A stretch of DNA of 30,832 nt, taken from positions 1 to 30,832 of the forward strand of contig JAICQE010000027.1 of assembly GCA_025938035.1 (NCBI GenBank). Direction: 5' to 3'. Of this stretch, positions 8,300 to 20,955 are shown one piece after another. This DNA comes from Vicinamibacteria bacterium (GTDB lineage: Bacteria > Acidobacteriota > Vicinamibacteria > Vicinamibacterales > UBA2999). Under the pieces are notes generated by a model. The model saw only the letters and a list, made by a program, of their open reading frames with translations, was not told the origin of the DNA and made no database searches. The position numbers were made by a program, and so were the translations under genes. The first letter of the stretch is position 1. Every line of letters starts with the position of its first letter.

Positions 8300-8594
8300 A
8301 TCCACAGATTTCAACAGCTCAGCCGGACGCGTTGTTGTGGAAGGAATCGCAAGGGCCGAATCTCCACTGTTTCCCCACCGTGAGCGCGGTCCCGTACCAC
8401 ACCGGATCGGTGTCTGTAAGTTATTGCATAACAATGATTAATTGGCGCGTATAGACTTTTGCACAGCGCCTTCTTTCTTGTATAATTTCTTATCTTTTCT
8501 AATCACTCTATAAGGGAGTGAACCACCACTTCCGGCATCGTCCGCCTGCACGCGGACACGGTGAACGCGGACATACCGCTCCGCTCGAGGTCCT
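8300..8594. other. dnaA-dnaN intergenic region with AT-rich stretch
   Basis: 295 bases lie between dnaA and dnaN. Just after the dnaA stop sits AAATCCACA (8298-8306, 7 of 9 to the DnaA box) and a weaker inverted TGTGGAAGG (8336-8344). From about 8420 to 8513 the sequence becomes the most AT-rich stretch I see in the window. It includes a small palindrome GTTAT-TGC-ATAAC (8420-8432) and the dnaN promoter. In several bacteria this spacer carries the unwinding element of a split origin, so it could be the second half of oriC. Confidence 0.45.
8459..8486 (+). promoter_or_regulatory. sigma70-type promoter of dnaN
   Basis: TTGCAC (8459-8464) and a perfect TATAAT (8481-8486) are separated by 16 bases. 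Transcription would start near 8493, giving a leader of about 100 nt before dnaN. This lets the sliding clamp and probably gyrB be expressed independently of dnaA. Sequence match is seen; activity is inferred. Confidence 0.65.
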
Positions 8595-12336
<3,742 letters not shown>

Positions 12337-12340
12337 CCGC

Positions 12341-12362
12341 CGCGGACCTGACACGGTCCGCG
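12341..12362. repeat. hairpin between gyrB and gyrA
   Basis: A perfect 8-base inverted repeat, CGCGGACC and GGTCCGCG, with a 6-base loop TGACAC occupies half of the 45-base gyrB-gyrA spacer. There is no T-run after it, so it is probably not a full intrinsic terminator. It could stabilise or punctuate the polycistronic mRNA. Confidence 0.6.
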
Positions 12363-12381
12363 CCACGATCACCACTGAGAG

Positions 12382-14907
12382 ATGACCGCACAGAACGCGA
12401 ACCGCCTGCCCGTCAACATCGAAGACGAGATGAAGCGCTCGTACATGGATTACGCGATGAGCGTAATCATCGGGCGCGCCCTGCCCGACGTACGGGACGG
12501 CCTGAAGCCCGCGCACCGGCGCGTGCTCTATGGCATGAAGACGATGGGCCTCTCGTCGACGCGCGGCTATCGGAAGTGCGCCAAGATCGTCGGCGAGGTG
12601 ATGGGCAACTATCACCCGCACGGCGACGCTTCGATCTACGACACGCTCGTCCGGATGGCGCAGGACTTCAACATGCGCGCGCCGCTCATCGACGGGCAGG
12701 GCAACTTCGGTTCCGTCGACGGCGACCCGCCGGCGGCCATGCGGTACACCGAGGCGCGCCTGAAGGCCCTCGGCGACGAAATGATGACGGATCTCGACAA
12801 GGAGACCGTCGACTTCGTCCCCAACTACGACGAGACCACCGAGGAACCCTCGGTGCTGCCGTCGCCGTTCCCCAACCTGCTGGTCAACGGGTCAGCGGGC
12901 ATCGCCGTCGGCATGGCCACGAATATCCCTCCGCACAACCTGCGCGAGGTCATCGATGCGGTCATCTGGACGGTCGAATCGACGTATCAGGAAACGCCGC
13001 CGTCCGCGGCGGAGCGTCAGCGCAAGCTGCTCGAGCTGGTGCCTGGCCCCGACTTCCCCACCGGCGGCTATATCGTCGGCCGCTCCGGCGTCCAGCAGGC
13101 CTACCTCACCGGCCGCGGCATGGTCATCATGCGCGCCAAGGCCGACATCGAGGTGTCGAAGAAGGGCGATCGCCAGTCGATCGTCATCAGCGAGATTCCC
13201 TATCAGGTCAACAAGGCGCGCCTCATCGAGCGCATTGCCGACCTGGTGCGCGAGAAGACCATCGAGGGCATTTCCGACATCCGCGATGAATCCGACCGCA
13301 AGGGAATGAGCATCGTCATCGAGCTGAAGCGCGGCGAAGTGGCGGACGTCATCCTCAACAATCTCTACAAGCACACCGCGCTGCAGAGCAGCTTCGGCGT
13401 GATCATGCTCGCCATCGTCGCTGGCCGGCCGCGCGTGCTGACGCTCGCCGAGCTGCTCGACAACTTCATCGAGTTCCGCCGCGACGTCGTGCGCCGCCGG
13501 ACCGAATTCGAGCTGCGCAAGGCCGAGGCGCGGGCGCACATCCTCGAAGGGCTGAAGATCGCGCTCGACCACCTCGACGCGGTCATTGCGCTGATTCGCG
13601 CGGCGAAGAACCCCGGTGAAGCCCGCGAAGGCCTGATGACGCAGTTCGGGCTCACGCAGATTCAGGCGCAGGCGATCCTCGACATGCAGCTGCAGCGTCT
13701 GACGGGACTGGAGCGGCAGAAGATCCTCGACGAGCTGGCCGAGCTGCTCAAGACGATCGAACGGCTGCGCGCGATTCTCTCGAGCGACAAGATGCTGATG
13801 GAGATCGTCGTCCGCGAGCTGCGCGAGGTGCGCGATCGCTACGGCGACGCCCGCCGCACCGAAATCCTCGCCGAAGCGGGCGAATTCCGGATCGAGGACC
13901 TGATCGCCGAAGAGGACATGGCGATCACGGTCAGCAACACCGGCTACATCAAGCGCACCGCGATTACCAGCTACCGCAACCAGCGGCGCGGCGGCAAGGG
14001 CCGCATCGGCATGCGCACGCGCGAGGAGGACTTCGTCAGCCACCTGTTCGTGGCGTCCACCCACGCCTACATCATGATTTTCTCGGACCGCGGCCGCGCT
14101 TACTGGCTGAAGGTCCACGAAATTCCCGACGTCGGCCCCGACGGCCGCGGCAAGGCGATCGCCAACCTGGTGTCGATGCAGGAAGGCGAACGGATCGCCG
14201 CGCTCCTGGCGGTCAAGGAGTTCGAGGAGAACAAGTTCATCGTAATGGGCACACGGCGCGGCGAGGTCAAAAAGACCGAGCTGAACGCCTTCAGCAACCC
14301 GCGCGCCGGAGGCATCATCGCGATGGACGTCGAGGAAGGCGACGCCGTCATCGCCGTCCAGGTGTCGGACGGCAGCAACGAGATCTTCATCGGCACGCGC
14401 AACGGCATGTCGATCCGCTTCAGAGAAACCGACGTCCGTTCGATGGGCCGCACGGCCGGCGGTGTCCGCGGCATCGAGCTCCGCGAAGACGATGAAGTGG
14501 TGGCGATGGAAGTGCTCGAGCCCGGCGGCACCATCCTGTCCGTCACCGAGCAGGGCTACGGCAAACGCACGCAGCTGGACGAATACCGCGTGCAGTCGCG
14601 CGGCGGCCTTGGCATCATCAACATCCAGACCAGCGAGCGGAACGGCAAGGTCGTCGGCATGACGCAGGTCCACGACGATGACGAGCTGATGCTGATCACG
14701 CAGCAGGGAAAGATCCTGCGCATGGCATCGCGCGACATCCGCACCATCGGCCGCGCCACCCAGGGGGTCCGGTTGATCGACATCGAGGGCGACGATCGCG
14801 CGGTGTCGATCGCACGCCTCGCCGAGAAGGACGACGAGACGGCAAATGGAACCGCCGAGCCTCCGACCGATAACGGCGGCGCGCCACCGGCGGCGCCGGA
14901 GGAATAG
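12382..14907 (+). CDS. gyrA: DNA gyrase subunit A
   Basis: GyrA cleaves and rejoins DNA in the gyrase A2B2 complex. The 841 residues include the breakage-reunion domain with catalytic Tyr122 in AAMRYTE, the same number as in E. coli. The helical tower and the C-terminal beta-pinwheel follow, with the canonical GyrA box QRRGGKG at 534-540. The box marks the protein as gyrase and not topoisomerase IV ParC, because it is needed for DNA wrapping. In the quinolone-resistance region the sequence reads HGDASIYD, so residue 83 is Ala (Ser in E. coli) while Asp87 is kept. The C-terminal 25 residues are an Ala/Pro/Glu-rich tail. ATG at 12382 lies 45 bases after gyrB; GAGAG directly before it is close for a ribosome site. 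Confidence 0.98.
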   Translation: MTAQNANRLPVNIEDEMKRSYMDYAMSVIIGRALPDVRDGLKPAHRRVLYGMKTMGLSSTRGYRKCAKIVGEVMGNYHPHGDASIYDTLVRMAQDFNMRAPLIDGQGNFGSVDGDPPAAMRYTEARLKALGDEMMTDLDKETVDFVPNYDETTEEPSVLPSPFPNLLVNGSAGIAVGMATNIPPHNLREVIDAVIWTVESTYQETPPSAAERQRKLLELVPGPDFPTGGYIVGRSGVQQAYLTGRGMVIMRAKADIEVSKKGDRQSIVISEIPYQVNKARLIERIADLVREKTIEGISDIRDESDRKGMSIVIELKRGEVADVILNNLYKHTALQSSFGVIMLAIVAGRPRVLTLAELLDNFIEFRRDVVRRRTEFELRKAEARAHILEGLKIALDHLDAVIALIRAAKNPGEAREGLMTQFGLTQIQAQAILDMQLQRLTGLERQKILDELAELLKTIERLRAILSSDKMLMEIVVRELREVRDRYGDARRTEILAEAGEFRIEDLIAEEDMAITVSNTGYIKRTAITSYRNQRRGGKGRIGMRTREEDFVSHLFVASTHAYIMIFSDRGRAYWLKVHEIPDVGPDGRGKAIANLVSMQEGERIAALLAVKEFEENKFIVMGTRRGEVKKTELNAFSNPRAGGIIAMDVEEGDAVIAVQVSDGSNEIFIGTRNGMSIRFRETDVRSMGRTAGGVRGIELREDDEVVAMEVLEPGGTILSVTEQGYGKRTQLDEYRVQSRGGLGIINIQTSERNGKVVGMTQVHDDDELMLITQQGKILRMASRDIRTIGRATQGVRLIDIEGDDRAVSIARLAEKDDETANGTAEPPTDNGGAPPAAPEE

Positions 14908-14910
14908 CCG

Positions 14911-15273
14911 CTGCGGCGGCTCGTTGCCGGCGTCGTGTGCGCCGCCGCCATCGGAGGCATCTCCTGCGGCGTGCTTTCGCCCGAAGAGCAGCTGCTGACG
15001 GACTTTTTCGAGGCGTCGCGCGTCTACGACGTCTCGGTGATGTCGCGCCTGTCGGCGCTTCCGCTCAACCCCAAGACCGACGGGATCGTCGATGCATTCG
15101 AGATCGAACGCGTGGATCGCGCGGACGACGGCAGCGAACGGGTGATCGTCGCCGCGCAGGTCCGATCGTTTGCCGGGCAGGTAACTTCCCGCCAGCTGTT
15201 GTTCATGCTGACGCGTCGCGACGGCCGCTGGTTCATTCAGGCATGGCACCCCATAACGGGGCGCCCGACGTAG
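14911..15273 (+). CDS. small predicted lipoprotein of unknown function, CTG start
   Basis: I do not recognise a family. A GTG at 14935 would give 112 residues, but the better start is the in-frame CTG at 14911. A strong GGAGGA (14898-14903) lies seven bases before it, inside the end of gyrA. It adds LRRLVAGV, turning the N-terminus into a signal peptide: two arginines, a hydrophobic stretch VAGVVCAAAIGG, then GISC with Cys19 as possible lipidation site. The residue at -3 is Gly, so the lipobox is imperfect. The mature part of about 100 residues is mixed alpha/beta in appearance with a C-terminal FMLTRRDGRWFIQAWHP, resembling small NTF2-like or lipoprotein domains, which is only an impression. 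The start is three bases after the gyrA stop, so translation is probably coupled. It converges on pcrA. Confidence 0.7.
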   Translation: MRRLVAGVVCAAAIGGISCGVLSPEEQLLTDFFEASRVYDVSVMSRLSALPLNPKTDGIVDAFEIERVDRADDGSERVIVAAQVRSFAGQVTSRQLLFMLTRRDGRWFIQAWHPITGRPT

Positions 15274-15296
15274 GGCACGCCGTTCTGCCACGCAGG

Positions 15297-15314
15297 GCGC
15301 GCCTTCAGGCGTGC
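15297..15314. repeat. REP-like hairpin between lipoprotein gene and pcrA (possible terminator)
   Basis: GCGCGCC-TTCA-GGCGTGC forms a 7-pair stem (one G-T pair) with a TTCA loop, ending exactly at the pcrA stop codon. A wider inverted pair, GGCACGCC and GGCGTGCC, overlaps it and encloses 15275-15315. The 12-base core CGCCTTCAGGCG recurs at the other end of pcrA. It sits between convergent genes, so it may act as a bidirectional terminator, although there is no T-run. Confidence 0.55.
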
Positions 15315-17579
15315 CTAGGCCACTTCCAGCTTCGCGAATTTCGCCCGCAGCGTCTTCTGCCCCACCGAGGCGAATTTCACGATCAGCTTCACATCGTCGT
15401 CGAGCGGCTCGATGCTCATGATCGTGCCGACACCAAACGCGGGATGCCGGACGCGCAGGCCCGGCTTCAGGCCCGACGGAACTGACTGATCTTCGTCTTC
15501 GTAGGCGTAGGCCGGCGAGTCCTCGCGGCTCCGGCCACGGTATCCGCTGCCCTTTCCGTGCGACGTGCCACGGAACTGGGAGAAGGACTGCTGCGGTGTC
15601 AGGAATGTCGACGGGACTTCATCGATCAGGGCGGCGGGAATCTCGTCGATGAAGCGCGACGGATCGGTGGACTGGTAGTCGCCAAACACCCGCCGGCGGG
15701 CCGCCGAGGTGAGCACCAGCCGGCGCTGCGCGCGCGTGATCCCGACATAGCAGAGCCGCCGTTCTTCCTCGAGCTCCGCCTCGTCCTCCGCCGATCGGGA
15801 ATGAGGAAACAGGCCCTCCTCGAGGCCGGCGATGACGACCACCGGGAATTCCAGTCCCTTGGCGCTGTGCATGGTCATCATCAGCACGCGCGCGTCCTTC
15901 GAGCCTGCTTCTTCGTCCGCGTCCGAGAGGAGCGACAGCTGATCGACGAAACCGGCGAGCGACGGCTCCGCGGTTCGCGTTTCGTACTCACGCGCCGCGG
16001 AGACGAGCTCCATCAGGTTCTCGATGCGGCTCTCCGCCTCCTCGCTCCGTTCCTCGCGCAGGTCCTGCAGATAGCCGCTGCGATCGAGGACTTTGCCGAG
16101 CGCGATGGAGACCGACTCCTCCGCCGCCATCGCGGTGAGGTTGACCAGCAGATCGCGAAATGCCGTGAGCGAGGCGGAGGCGCGTGGCGGCAGCAGGCGG
16201 CCTTCGAGGGCGTGCACCAGCCTGGCCCACAGAGAGTTGTTGGTAGCGACTGGCTGGAGCCCGGCAAGCAGCGGCGGCAGCTCGACCTCGTCGTCCAATT
16301 CGATCGCGTCGAGCGACTCCATGACTCCCTTGCCGATACCACGAGCAGGGACGTTGATCACGCGCCGCAGGCTGACGTCGTCGTGCGGGTTCAGAACCAG
16401 GCGGAGGTATGCGAGGGAATCCTTGATCTCCTTCCGCTCGTAGAAGCGGACGCCGCCGATGATCTTGTAGGCGGTTCCCGACCGGCGCAGCGCGTCTTCG
16501 ACCGTTCGCGACTGGGCGTTGGTCCGATACAGTACCGCGACCGTATGGTCCGGGTCCTCGTGCAGCGCCGTTCGCGACGTACGGGCAATGAACTCCGCTT
16601 CGTCGATGTCGTCGCCGGCGCGGTAGTAGAGGATTCGCGCGCCGCCCGCGCGCTCGGTGTACAGCCGCTTCTCCTTGCGGTTGCGATTCTGCGAGATGAC
16701 CGCGGACGCCGCGTCCAGGATCACCTGCGTGGAGCGGTAGTTCCGCTCGAGGCGCACGATCATCGCCTCGGGAAAGTCGTGCTCGAAATCGAGGATGTTC
16801 CGCAGATCCGCGCCGCGCCATTTGTAGATCGACTGATCCGGATCGCCGACGACACACAGGTTCCGGTGTTTGCCGGCCAGCTGCTGGATGAGCAGGTACT
16901 GCGGCCGATTGGTGTCCTGATACTCGTCGACCATCACGAACCGGAACTTGTCCGCATATCGCTCGCGCACGGCCGGAGCCTTGTCGAACAGTTCCACGGT
17001 CCGCAGCAGCAGATCGTCGAAGTCGAGGGCATTCGCGTCCTTCAGTCGCTGAACGTAGAGCTCGTACAGCTTGCCGATCTGCGCGTCCTTCGGGTTCCAC
17101 GAGTTCGCCGTGAACGACTCGGGGCCTTCCATCCTGTTCTTGGCGTGGCTGATCCGCGAGAGCGCGAGGCGCGGCTGCAGCGTGCTGTCGTCCACGCCGA
17201 TGTCGCGCAGCGCCTGCTTCATCAACGTGAGCTGGTCGGTCGAGTCGTAGATCACGAAGTCGCGCGAGAGACCGATATGCGGCGCCTCGCGCCGCAGGAG
17301 CCGGGCGCACAGCGCATGAAACGTGGAGATCCACATGCGCTGGCAGTCGACGCGTAGGAGTGTTTCGACGCGTGTACGCATCTCGCCCGCCGCTTTGTTC
17401 GTGAACGTGACGGCGAGAACACGATCGGGTTCGGCGAACTGTTCGCTGACGAGGTATGCGATGCGGTGCGCGATGACGCGCGTCTTTCCGGATCCGGCGC
17501 CAGCCAGAATCAGCAGCGGGCCTTCCGTCTTGAGGACGGCTTCCTGTTGTTCGGGATTGAGGCTGGAGAGCAGATCCAA
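15315..17579 (-). CDS. pcrA: ATP-dependent DNA helicase PcrA/UvrD
   Basis: This is a superfamily 1A 3'-5' helicase used in nucleotide excision repair, mismatch repair and removal of proteins from DNA. The 754 residues contain the Q-motif start LNPEQQEAV, Walker A GAGSGKT at 27-33, Walker B VMVDEYQDTN near 220, the QSIYKWRGAD motif and the TMHSAKGLEF motif V region. The final VGITRAQRRL motif VI is present. The C-terminal 50 residues (GLRVRHPAFGVGTI and following) form the Tudor-like domain of PcrA/UvrD that contacts RNA polymerase. Rep lacks this tail, which favours PcrA/UvrD. It is the last gene of the leftward run after glmS. The 113-base glmS-pcrA spacer is filled by repeats. AGG lies five bases before the ATG. 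Confidence 0.96.
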   Translation of the reverse strand: MDLLSSLNPEQQEAVLKTEGPLLILAGAGSGKTRVIAHRIAYLVSEQFAEPDRVLAVTFTNKAAGEMRTRVETLLRVDCQRMWISTFHALCARLLRREAPHIGLSRDFVIYDSTDQLTLMKQALRDIGVDDSTLQPRLALSRISHAKNRMEGPESFTANSWNPKDAQIGKLYELYVQRLKDANALDFDDLLLRTVELFDKAPAVRERYADKFRFVMVDEYQDTNRPQYLLIQQLAGKHRNLCVVGDPDQSIYKWRGADLRNILDFEHDFPEAMIVRLERNYRSTQVILDAASAVISQNRNRKEKRLYTERAGGARILYYRAGDDIDEAEFIARTSRTALHEDPDHTVAVLYRTNAQSRTVEDALRRSGTAYKIIGGVRFYERKEIKDSLAYLRLVLNPHDDVSLRRVINVPARGIGKGVMESLDAIELDDEVELPPLLAGLQPVATNNSLWARLVHALEGRLLPPRASASLTAFRDLLVNLTAMAAEESVSIALGKVLDRSGYLQDLREERSEEAESRIENLMELVSAAREYETRTAEPSLAGFVDQLSLLSDADEEAGSKDARVLMMTMHSAKGLEFPVVVIAGLEEGLFPHSRSAEDEAELEEERRLCYVGITRAQRRLVLTSAARRRVFGDYQSTDPSRFIDEIPAALIDEVPSTFLTPQQSFSQFRGTSHGKGSGYRGRSREDSPAYAYEDEDQSVPSGLKPGLRVRHPAFGVGTIMSIEPLDDDVKLIVKFASVGQKTLRAKFAKLEVA

Positions 17580-17604
17580 GCCTCTATTCTAGCGTCGTCC
17601 TCCG

Positions 17605-17622
17605 GTCCGCCTGAAGGCGGAC
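17605..17622. repeat. palindrome GTCCGCC-TGAA-GGCGGAC upstream of pcrA
   Basis: A perfect 7-base stem with TGAA loop lies 25 bases before the pcrA start. Read on the minus strand its centre is CGCCTTCAGGCG, identical to the core of the hairpin at the 3' end of pcrA. Its right arm is also the beginning of the adjacent 18-base tandem repeats. Confidence 0.75.
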
Positions 17623-17687
17623 ACTACGCACGCGGCGGACACTACGCACGCGGCGGACACTACGCACGCGGCGGACACTACGAACGT
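17616..17687. repeat. 18-base tandem repeat, four copies
   Basis: Unit GGCGGACACTACGCACGC occurs at 17616, 17634 and 17652 exactly, and a fourth copy at 17670 differs at two bases (CGAACGT end). The array fills most of the 113-base spacer between glmS and pcrA. It has no spacers between units, so it is a minisatellite and not a CRISPR array. It probably arose by copying from the neighbouring palindrome's right arm. Confidence 0.9.
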
Positions 17688-17692
17688 CGGGC

Positions 17693-19537
17693 CTATTCCA
17701 CGGTGACCGACTTGGCGAGGTTGCGTGGCTGATCGACGTCGCAACCGCGCCTGACGGCGATGTGATACGCGAGCAGCTGCAGCGGAATCGTCATGACACC
17801 CGGTGTCAGCATCGCCTCGGTGCGCGGCATCGCCAGAAGGACGTCGTGCTGCGGGTCGAGGATCGCCGCCATGCGAGCGTCCCCTTCGCTGGTAATCGCG
17901 ATCACCGAACCGCCGCGCGCCTTCGCCTCCTGGACGTTGCCGACCATTTTTTCGAAGACGTGGTCGTCGGGCGCGATCGCCACCACCGGCATCCTCTCGT
18001 CGATGAGCGCGATCGGTCCGTGCTTCATTTCCCCGGCCGGGTAGCCCTCGGCGTGAATGTAGGAAATCTCCTTCAGCTTGAGCGCGCCTTCGAGCGCGAT
18101 GGGGTAGTTGATTCCGCGCCCGAGAAACAGGAAGTCGGTACGGTTATAGAACTTCTCCGCGATCCGTTCGGTGGCCGCCGAGGCCTTGATCGCCTGCTCG
18201 AGGATTTGCGGCAACTGGAGAAGCTTCTCGATGTGGGTGCGCACCTCCGACGTCGAGAGCGTCCCGCGGACCTGGGCCATGTGGAGGGCCAGGAGCTGCA
18301 GCGCGACAAGCTGCGAGGTGAACGCCTTGGTCGATGCCACGCCAATCTCCGGACCGGCATGTGTATAGACGGTGCCGTCGGCCTCGCGCGTGGCCATGCT
18401 GCCGACGACGTTGCAGATGGCGATGCTGCTGGCGCCTTTGCGTTTGCTCTCGCGCAGCGCCGCCAGCGTGTCGGCGGTCTCCCCCGACTGTGTGATGACG
18501 ATTGCCAGCTCGTTGTCCGACACGATTGGATCGCGGTAGCGGTACTCGGAGCCGTAATCGACCTCGACGGGCACGTGCGCCAGTGCCTCAATGAGGTACT
18601 TGCCGACCAGGCCGGCATGCCACGACGTGCCGCAGGCGATCACCGTGACCTTCTGCAGGGAGCGGAATTTCTCGTCCGGGATGTTCAGGTCGGCGAGGAA
18701 GATCCGTCCCCTGTCGAGCGAGACGCGGCCGAGGATGGTGTCGCGCGCGGCGGACGGCTGCTCATAGATCTCCTTGAGCATGAAGTGCTTGTGGCCGCCC
18801 TTCTCCGCCGCAATCGGATCCCACATCACGCGCTGCGTTGTCTTCGAGACCGCGCGCCCGTCGTAATCGGTGAAGTCGACGCCGGAGCGGGTAATGACGG
18901 CCATCTCCTCGTCGCCGAGGAACACGACATCGCGCGTGTGGCTCAGAATGGCGGGGATGTCGGAGGCGACGAAGAATTCGTCCTTGCCCAGGCCGACGAC
19001 AATCGGCGGCCCGTTGCGGACGGCAACGATCTTTTCGGGATCCTCGGCGGACACCAGGACCAGCGCGAACATGCCGCGCATCAGCTTCAGCGCACGCCGC
19101 ACGGCGTTCTCGAGGCCATCCGCCTTCATCTCGCGTTCGACGAGATGGGCGACGATCTCGGTGTCGGTTTCGGTCTTGAAGTCATGTCCCTGGCGCTGCA
19201 GCTCCGCCTTCAGCTCCAGGTAGTTCTCGATGATCCCGTTGTGAACGACGACGATGCGTCCGGTGCAGTCGCGGTGCGGATGGGCGTTCTCTTCCGTCGG
19301 CCGTCCGTGCGTGGCCCATCGCGTGTGACCCACACCGTACAGCCCGTCGACCGGTTCGGTCTTGATCGTCTGCTCCAGGTTCGAGAGCTTCCCGGCGGAT
19401 CGTCGAAGCTCGATTCCATGTTCACCGACCAGCGCCACGCCCGCGGAGTCGTAGCCGCGGTACTCCATGCGCCGCAGGCCGTCCAGCAGCACAGGCACGA
19501 CTGGTTTCGAACCGATGTAGCCGATGATCCCGCACAT
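17693..19537 (-). CDS. glmS: glutamine-fructose-6-phosphate aminotransferase (isomerizing)
   Basis: GlmS makes glucosamine-6-phosphate from fructose-6-phosphate and glutamine, the first committed step to UDP-GlcNAc for peptidoglycan and lipopolysaccharide. The 614 residues start MCGIIGYIG. After removal of Met the cysteine is the nucleophile of the class II glutaminase domain (about 1-240, with [16 protein letters not shown]). Two SIS sugar-isomerase domains follow, with [23 protein letters not shown] and [18 protein letters not shown] motifs. The protein ends in the typical [16 protein letters not shown] good ribosome site, GGGGGAGAG, lies about seven bases before the ATG. Only 17 bases separate it from glmU, and the pair acts in the same pathway. 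I see no glmS ribozyme-like leader; such a short gap has no room for one. Confidence 0.98.
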   Translation of the reverse strand: MCGIIGYIGSKPVVPVLLDGLRRMEYRGYDSAGVALVGEHGIELRRSAGKLSNLEQTIKTEPVDGLYGVGHTRWATHGRPTEENAHPHRDCTGRIVVVHNGIIENYLELKAELQRQGHDFKTETDTEIVAHLVEREMKADGLENAVRRALKLMRGMFALVLVSAEDPEKIVAVRNGPPIVVGLGKDEFFVASDIPAILSHTRDVVFLGDEEMAVITRSGVDFTDYDGRAVSKTTQRVMWDPIAAEKGGHKHFMLKEIYEQPSAARDTILGRVSLDRGRIFLADLNIPDEKFRSLQKVTVIACGTSWHAGLVGKYLIEALAHVPVEVDYGSEYRYRDPIVSDNELAIVITQSGETADTLAALRESKRKGASSIAICNVVGSMATREADGTVYTHAGPEIGVASTKAFTSQLVALQLLALHMAQVRGTLSTSEVRTHIEKLLQLPQILEQAIKASAATERIAEKFYNRTDFLFLGRGINYPIALEGALKLKEISYIHAEGYPAGEMKHGPIALIDERMPVVAIAPDDHVFEKMVGNVQEAKARGGSVIAITSEGDARMAAILDPQHDVLLAMPRTEAMLTPGVMTIPLQLLAYHIAVRRGCDVDQPRNLAKSVTVE

Positions 19538-19554
19538 AACCGATCTCTCCCCCG

Positions 19555-20955
19555 TTACTCTTTCGCCGTGGTGCCCCGTTTGCGTGCGACCCAGCCCTCG
19601 ATGTTTCGCTGCTTGCCGGCGCTGACGGCGAGGGCGCCAGACGGCACGTCTTCCCGCACGGTCGTGCCGGTTCCCACGTAAGCGCCCCGCCCGACGGTGA
19701 CAGGCGCGATGAGCTGCGTGTCGCTGCCGATGAATGCGCCGTCTTCGATGGACGTCTGGTGTTTCGTCCGGCCGTCGTAGTTGCAGATGATCGTGCCCGC
19801 ACCGATATTGACGTTCGCGCCGATGGTGGCGTCACCGAGGTACGCGAGGTGATTGGCTTTCGACCCGGCTCCGAGCGTCGTTTTCTTCAATTCCACGAAA
19901 TTCCCGACGCGGGCCTTTTCTCCGACAACCGATTCGGGCCGCAGATGAGCAAACGGTCCAACCGCCGCGCCTTCTGCAACACTCGAACCAACGATCAGGC
20001 AGAAACTGTTCACGGAGACGTGCGCGCCGATCGTCGAATCCACGATCCGCACGTGCGCCTGGATTTCACAGGCTGGGCCAATCCGGGTCTGTCCTTCGAT
20101 CACCACCCCCGGATGAATGACCGTGTCGGGGCCGATTTCCACGCCGGCATCGATATAGGTCGTCGCCGGATCGACGAGCGTGACTCCAGCGGCCATCAGT
20201 TCTTCGTTCTTGTTCTGTCTCACGATTCTGCTCACTTCCGCGAGTTCCGTGCGGCTGTTGATGCCGCGGATTTCATCCGGGTTGTCGACCATCAGGGTCT
20301 CGACCGCCAGTTTGCGGCGCCGGTAGATGGCCACCAAATCCGTCAGGTAATACTCCCCTTGCGCGTTCCGTGAGGCGATGCCGCGCAGCGCCTCGAACAG
20401 CCCGTCGAGGTCGAACGCGTAGATCCCGCCGTTTATTTCGCGAATCCGACGTTGACTCGGCGAGGCATCCCGCTCCTCGACGATCCGGACGATCCGGCCC
20501 TTCGACCTCACAACCCGGCCATAGCCGTAGGGCCGCTCGACTGTGGCCGTGACGACAGTGGCTGCGGCTCCGGCGCCACGGTGGGTTGCCACGAGCCGTT
20601 GCAGCGTGGCGGGCCGGAGCAGCGGGACGTCGCCGGAAAGCAGCACAACCGTCCCCGAGAGGCCCCGCAGGACGGGTTCCGTCTGCTGGAGCGCGTGCGC
20701 GGTTCCCAGTTGGGGCTCCTGAACGACAATCTGGACGTTCTCGCGGCCGTGGAGATGGTTCCTGATGTGATCGGCCTTATGACCAACCACGACGGTTACG
20801 CTAGACGGCGAGAGGGTCTCCGCCGCGTCCAGAACATGGTCGATCATCGCCCACCCGGAGAGCTTGTGGAGCACCTTGGGTAGACTTGACTTCATGCGCG
20901 TGCCTTGGCCGGCCGCCAAGACCACGACGTGAGTGGCATATTTTGGGTGATTCAC
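19555..20955 (-). CDS. glmU: bifunctional UDP-N-acetylglucosamine pyrophosphorylase / glucosamine-1-phosphate N-acetyltransferase
   Basis: GlmU carries out the last two steps to UDP-GlcNAc: acetylation of GlcN-1-P and uridylylation. The 466 residues have the N-terminal nucleotidyltransferase domain starting [21 protein letters not shown] (residues about 10-30, signature GxGTRMxSxxPK). The left-handed beta-helix acetyltransferase domain begins at about 255, with hexapeptide repeats such as [15 protein letters not shown] and [16 protein letters not shown] near the active site. The C-terminal arm ends [13 protein letters not shown]. The start codon is GTG at 20955, and it overlaps the rsmI stop by four bases (GTGA), a sign of coupling. 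GlmM, which would link GlmS to GlmU, is not in the window. Confidence 0.98.
   Translation of the reverse strand: MNHPKYATHVVVLAAGQGTRMKSSLPKVLHKLSGWAMIDHVLDAAETLSPSSVTVVVGHKADHIRNHLHGRENVQIVVQEPQLGTAHALQQTEPVLRGLSGTVVLLSGDVPLLRPATLQRLVATHRGAGAAATVVTATVERPYGYGRVVRSKGRIVRIVEERDASPSQRRIREINGGIYAFDLDGLFEALRGIASRNAQGEYYLTDLVAIYRRRKLAVETLMVDNPDEIRGINSRTELAEVSRIVRQNKNEELMAAGVTLVDPATTYIDAGVEIGPDTVIHPGVVIEGQTRIGPACEIQAHVRIVDSTIGAHVSVNSFCLIVGSSVAEGAAVGPFAHLRPESVVGEKARVGNFVELKKTTLGAGSKANHLAYLGDATIGANVNIGAGTIICNYDGRTKHQTSIEDGAFIGSDTQLIAPVTVGRGAYVGTGTTVREDVPSGALAVSAGKQRNIEGWVARKRGTTAKE

Noticed and set aside
8420..8432. Small palindrome GTTAT-TGC-ATAAC before dnaN as an operator
   Set aside because: Five-base arms in an AT-rich stretch are likely by chance, and no regulator is evident.
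12892..15291. Long open frame of 799 codons antisense to gyrA, and similar long antisense frames across mnmG, mnmE, gyrB, pcrA and glmS
   Set aside because: High GC at third codon positions removes stop codons from antisense frames. The proteins show no motifs, and the genes on the other strand are unambiguous.
17616..17687. Tandem array considered as a CRISPR
   Set aside because: Units are contiguous with no unique spacers and there are no cas genes nearby.
19538..19554. glmS ribozyme in the glmS leader
   Set aside because: Only 17 bases lie between glmU and glmS, mostly a ribosome binding site, so there is no room.
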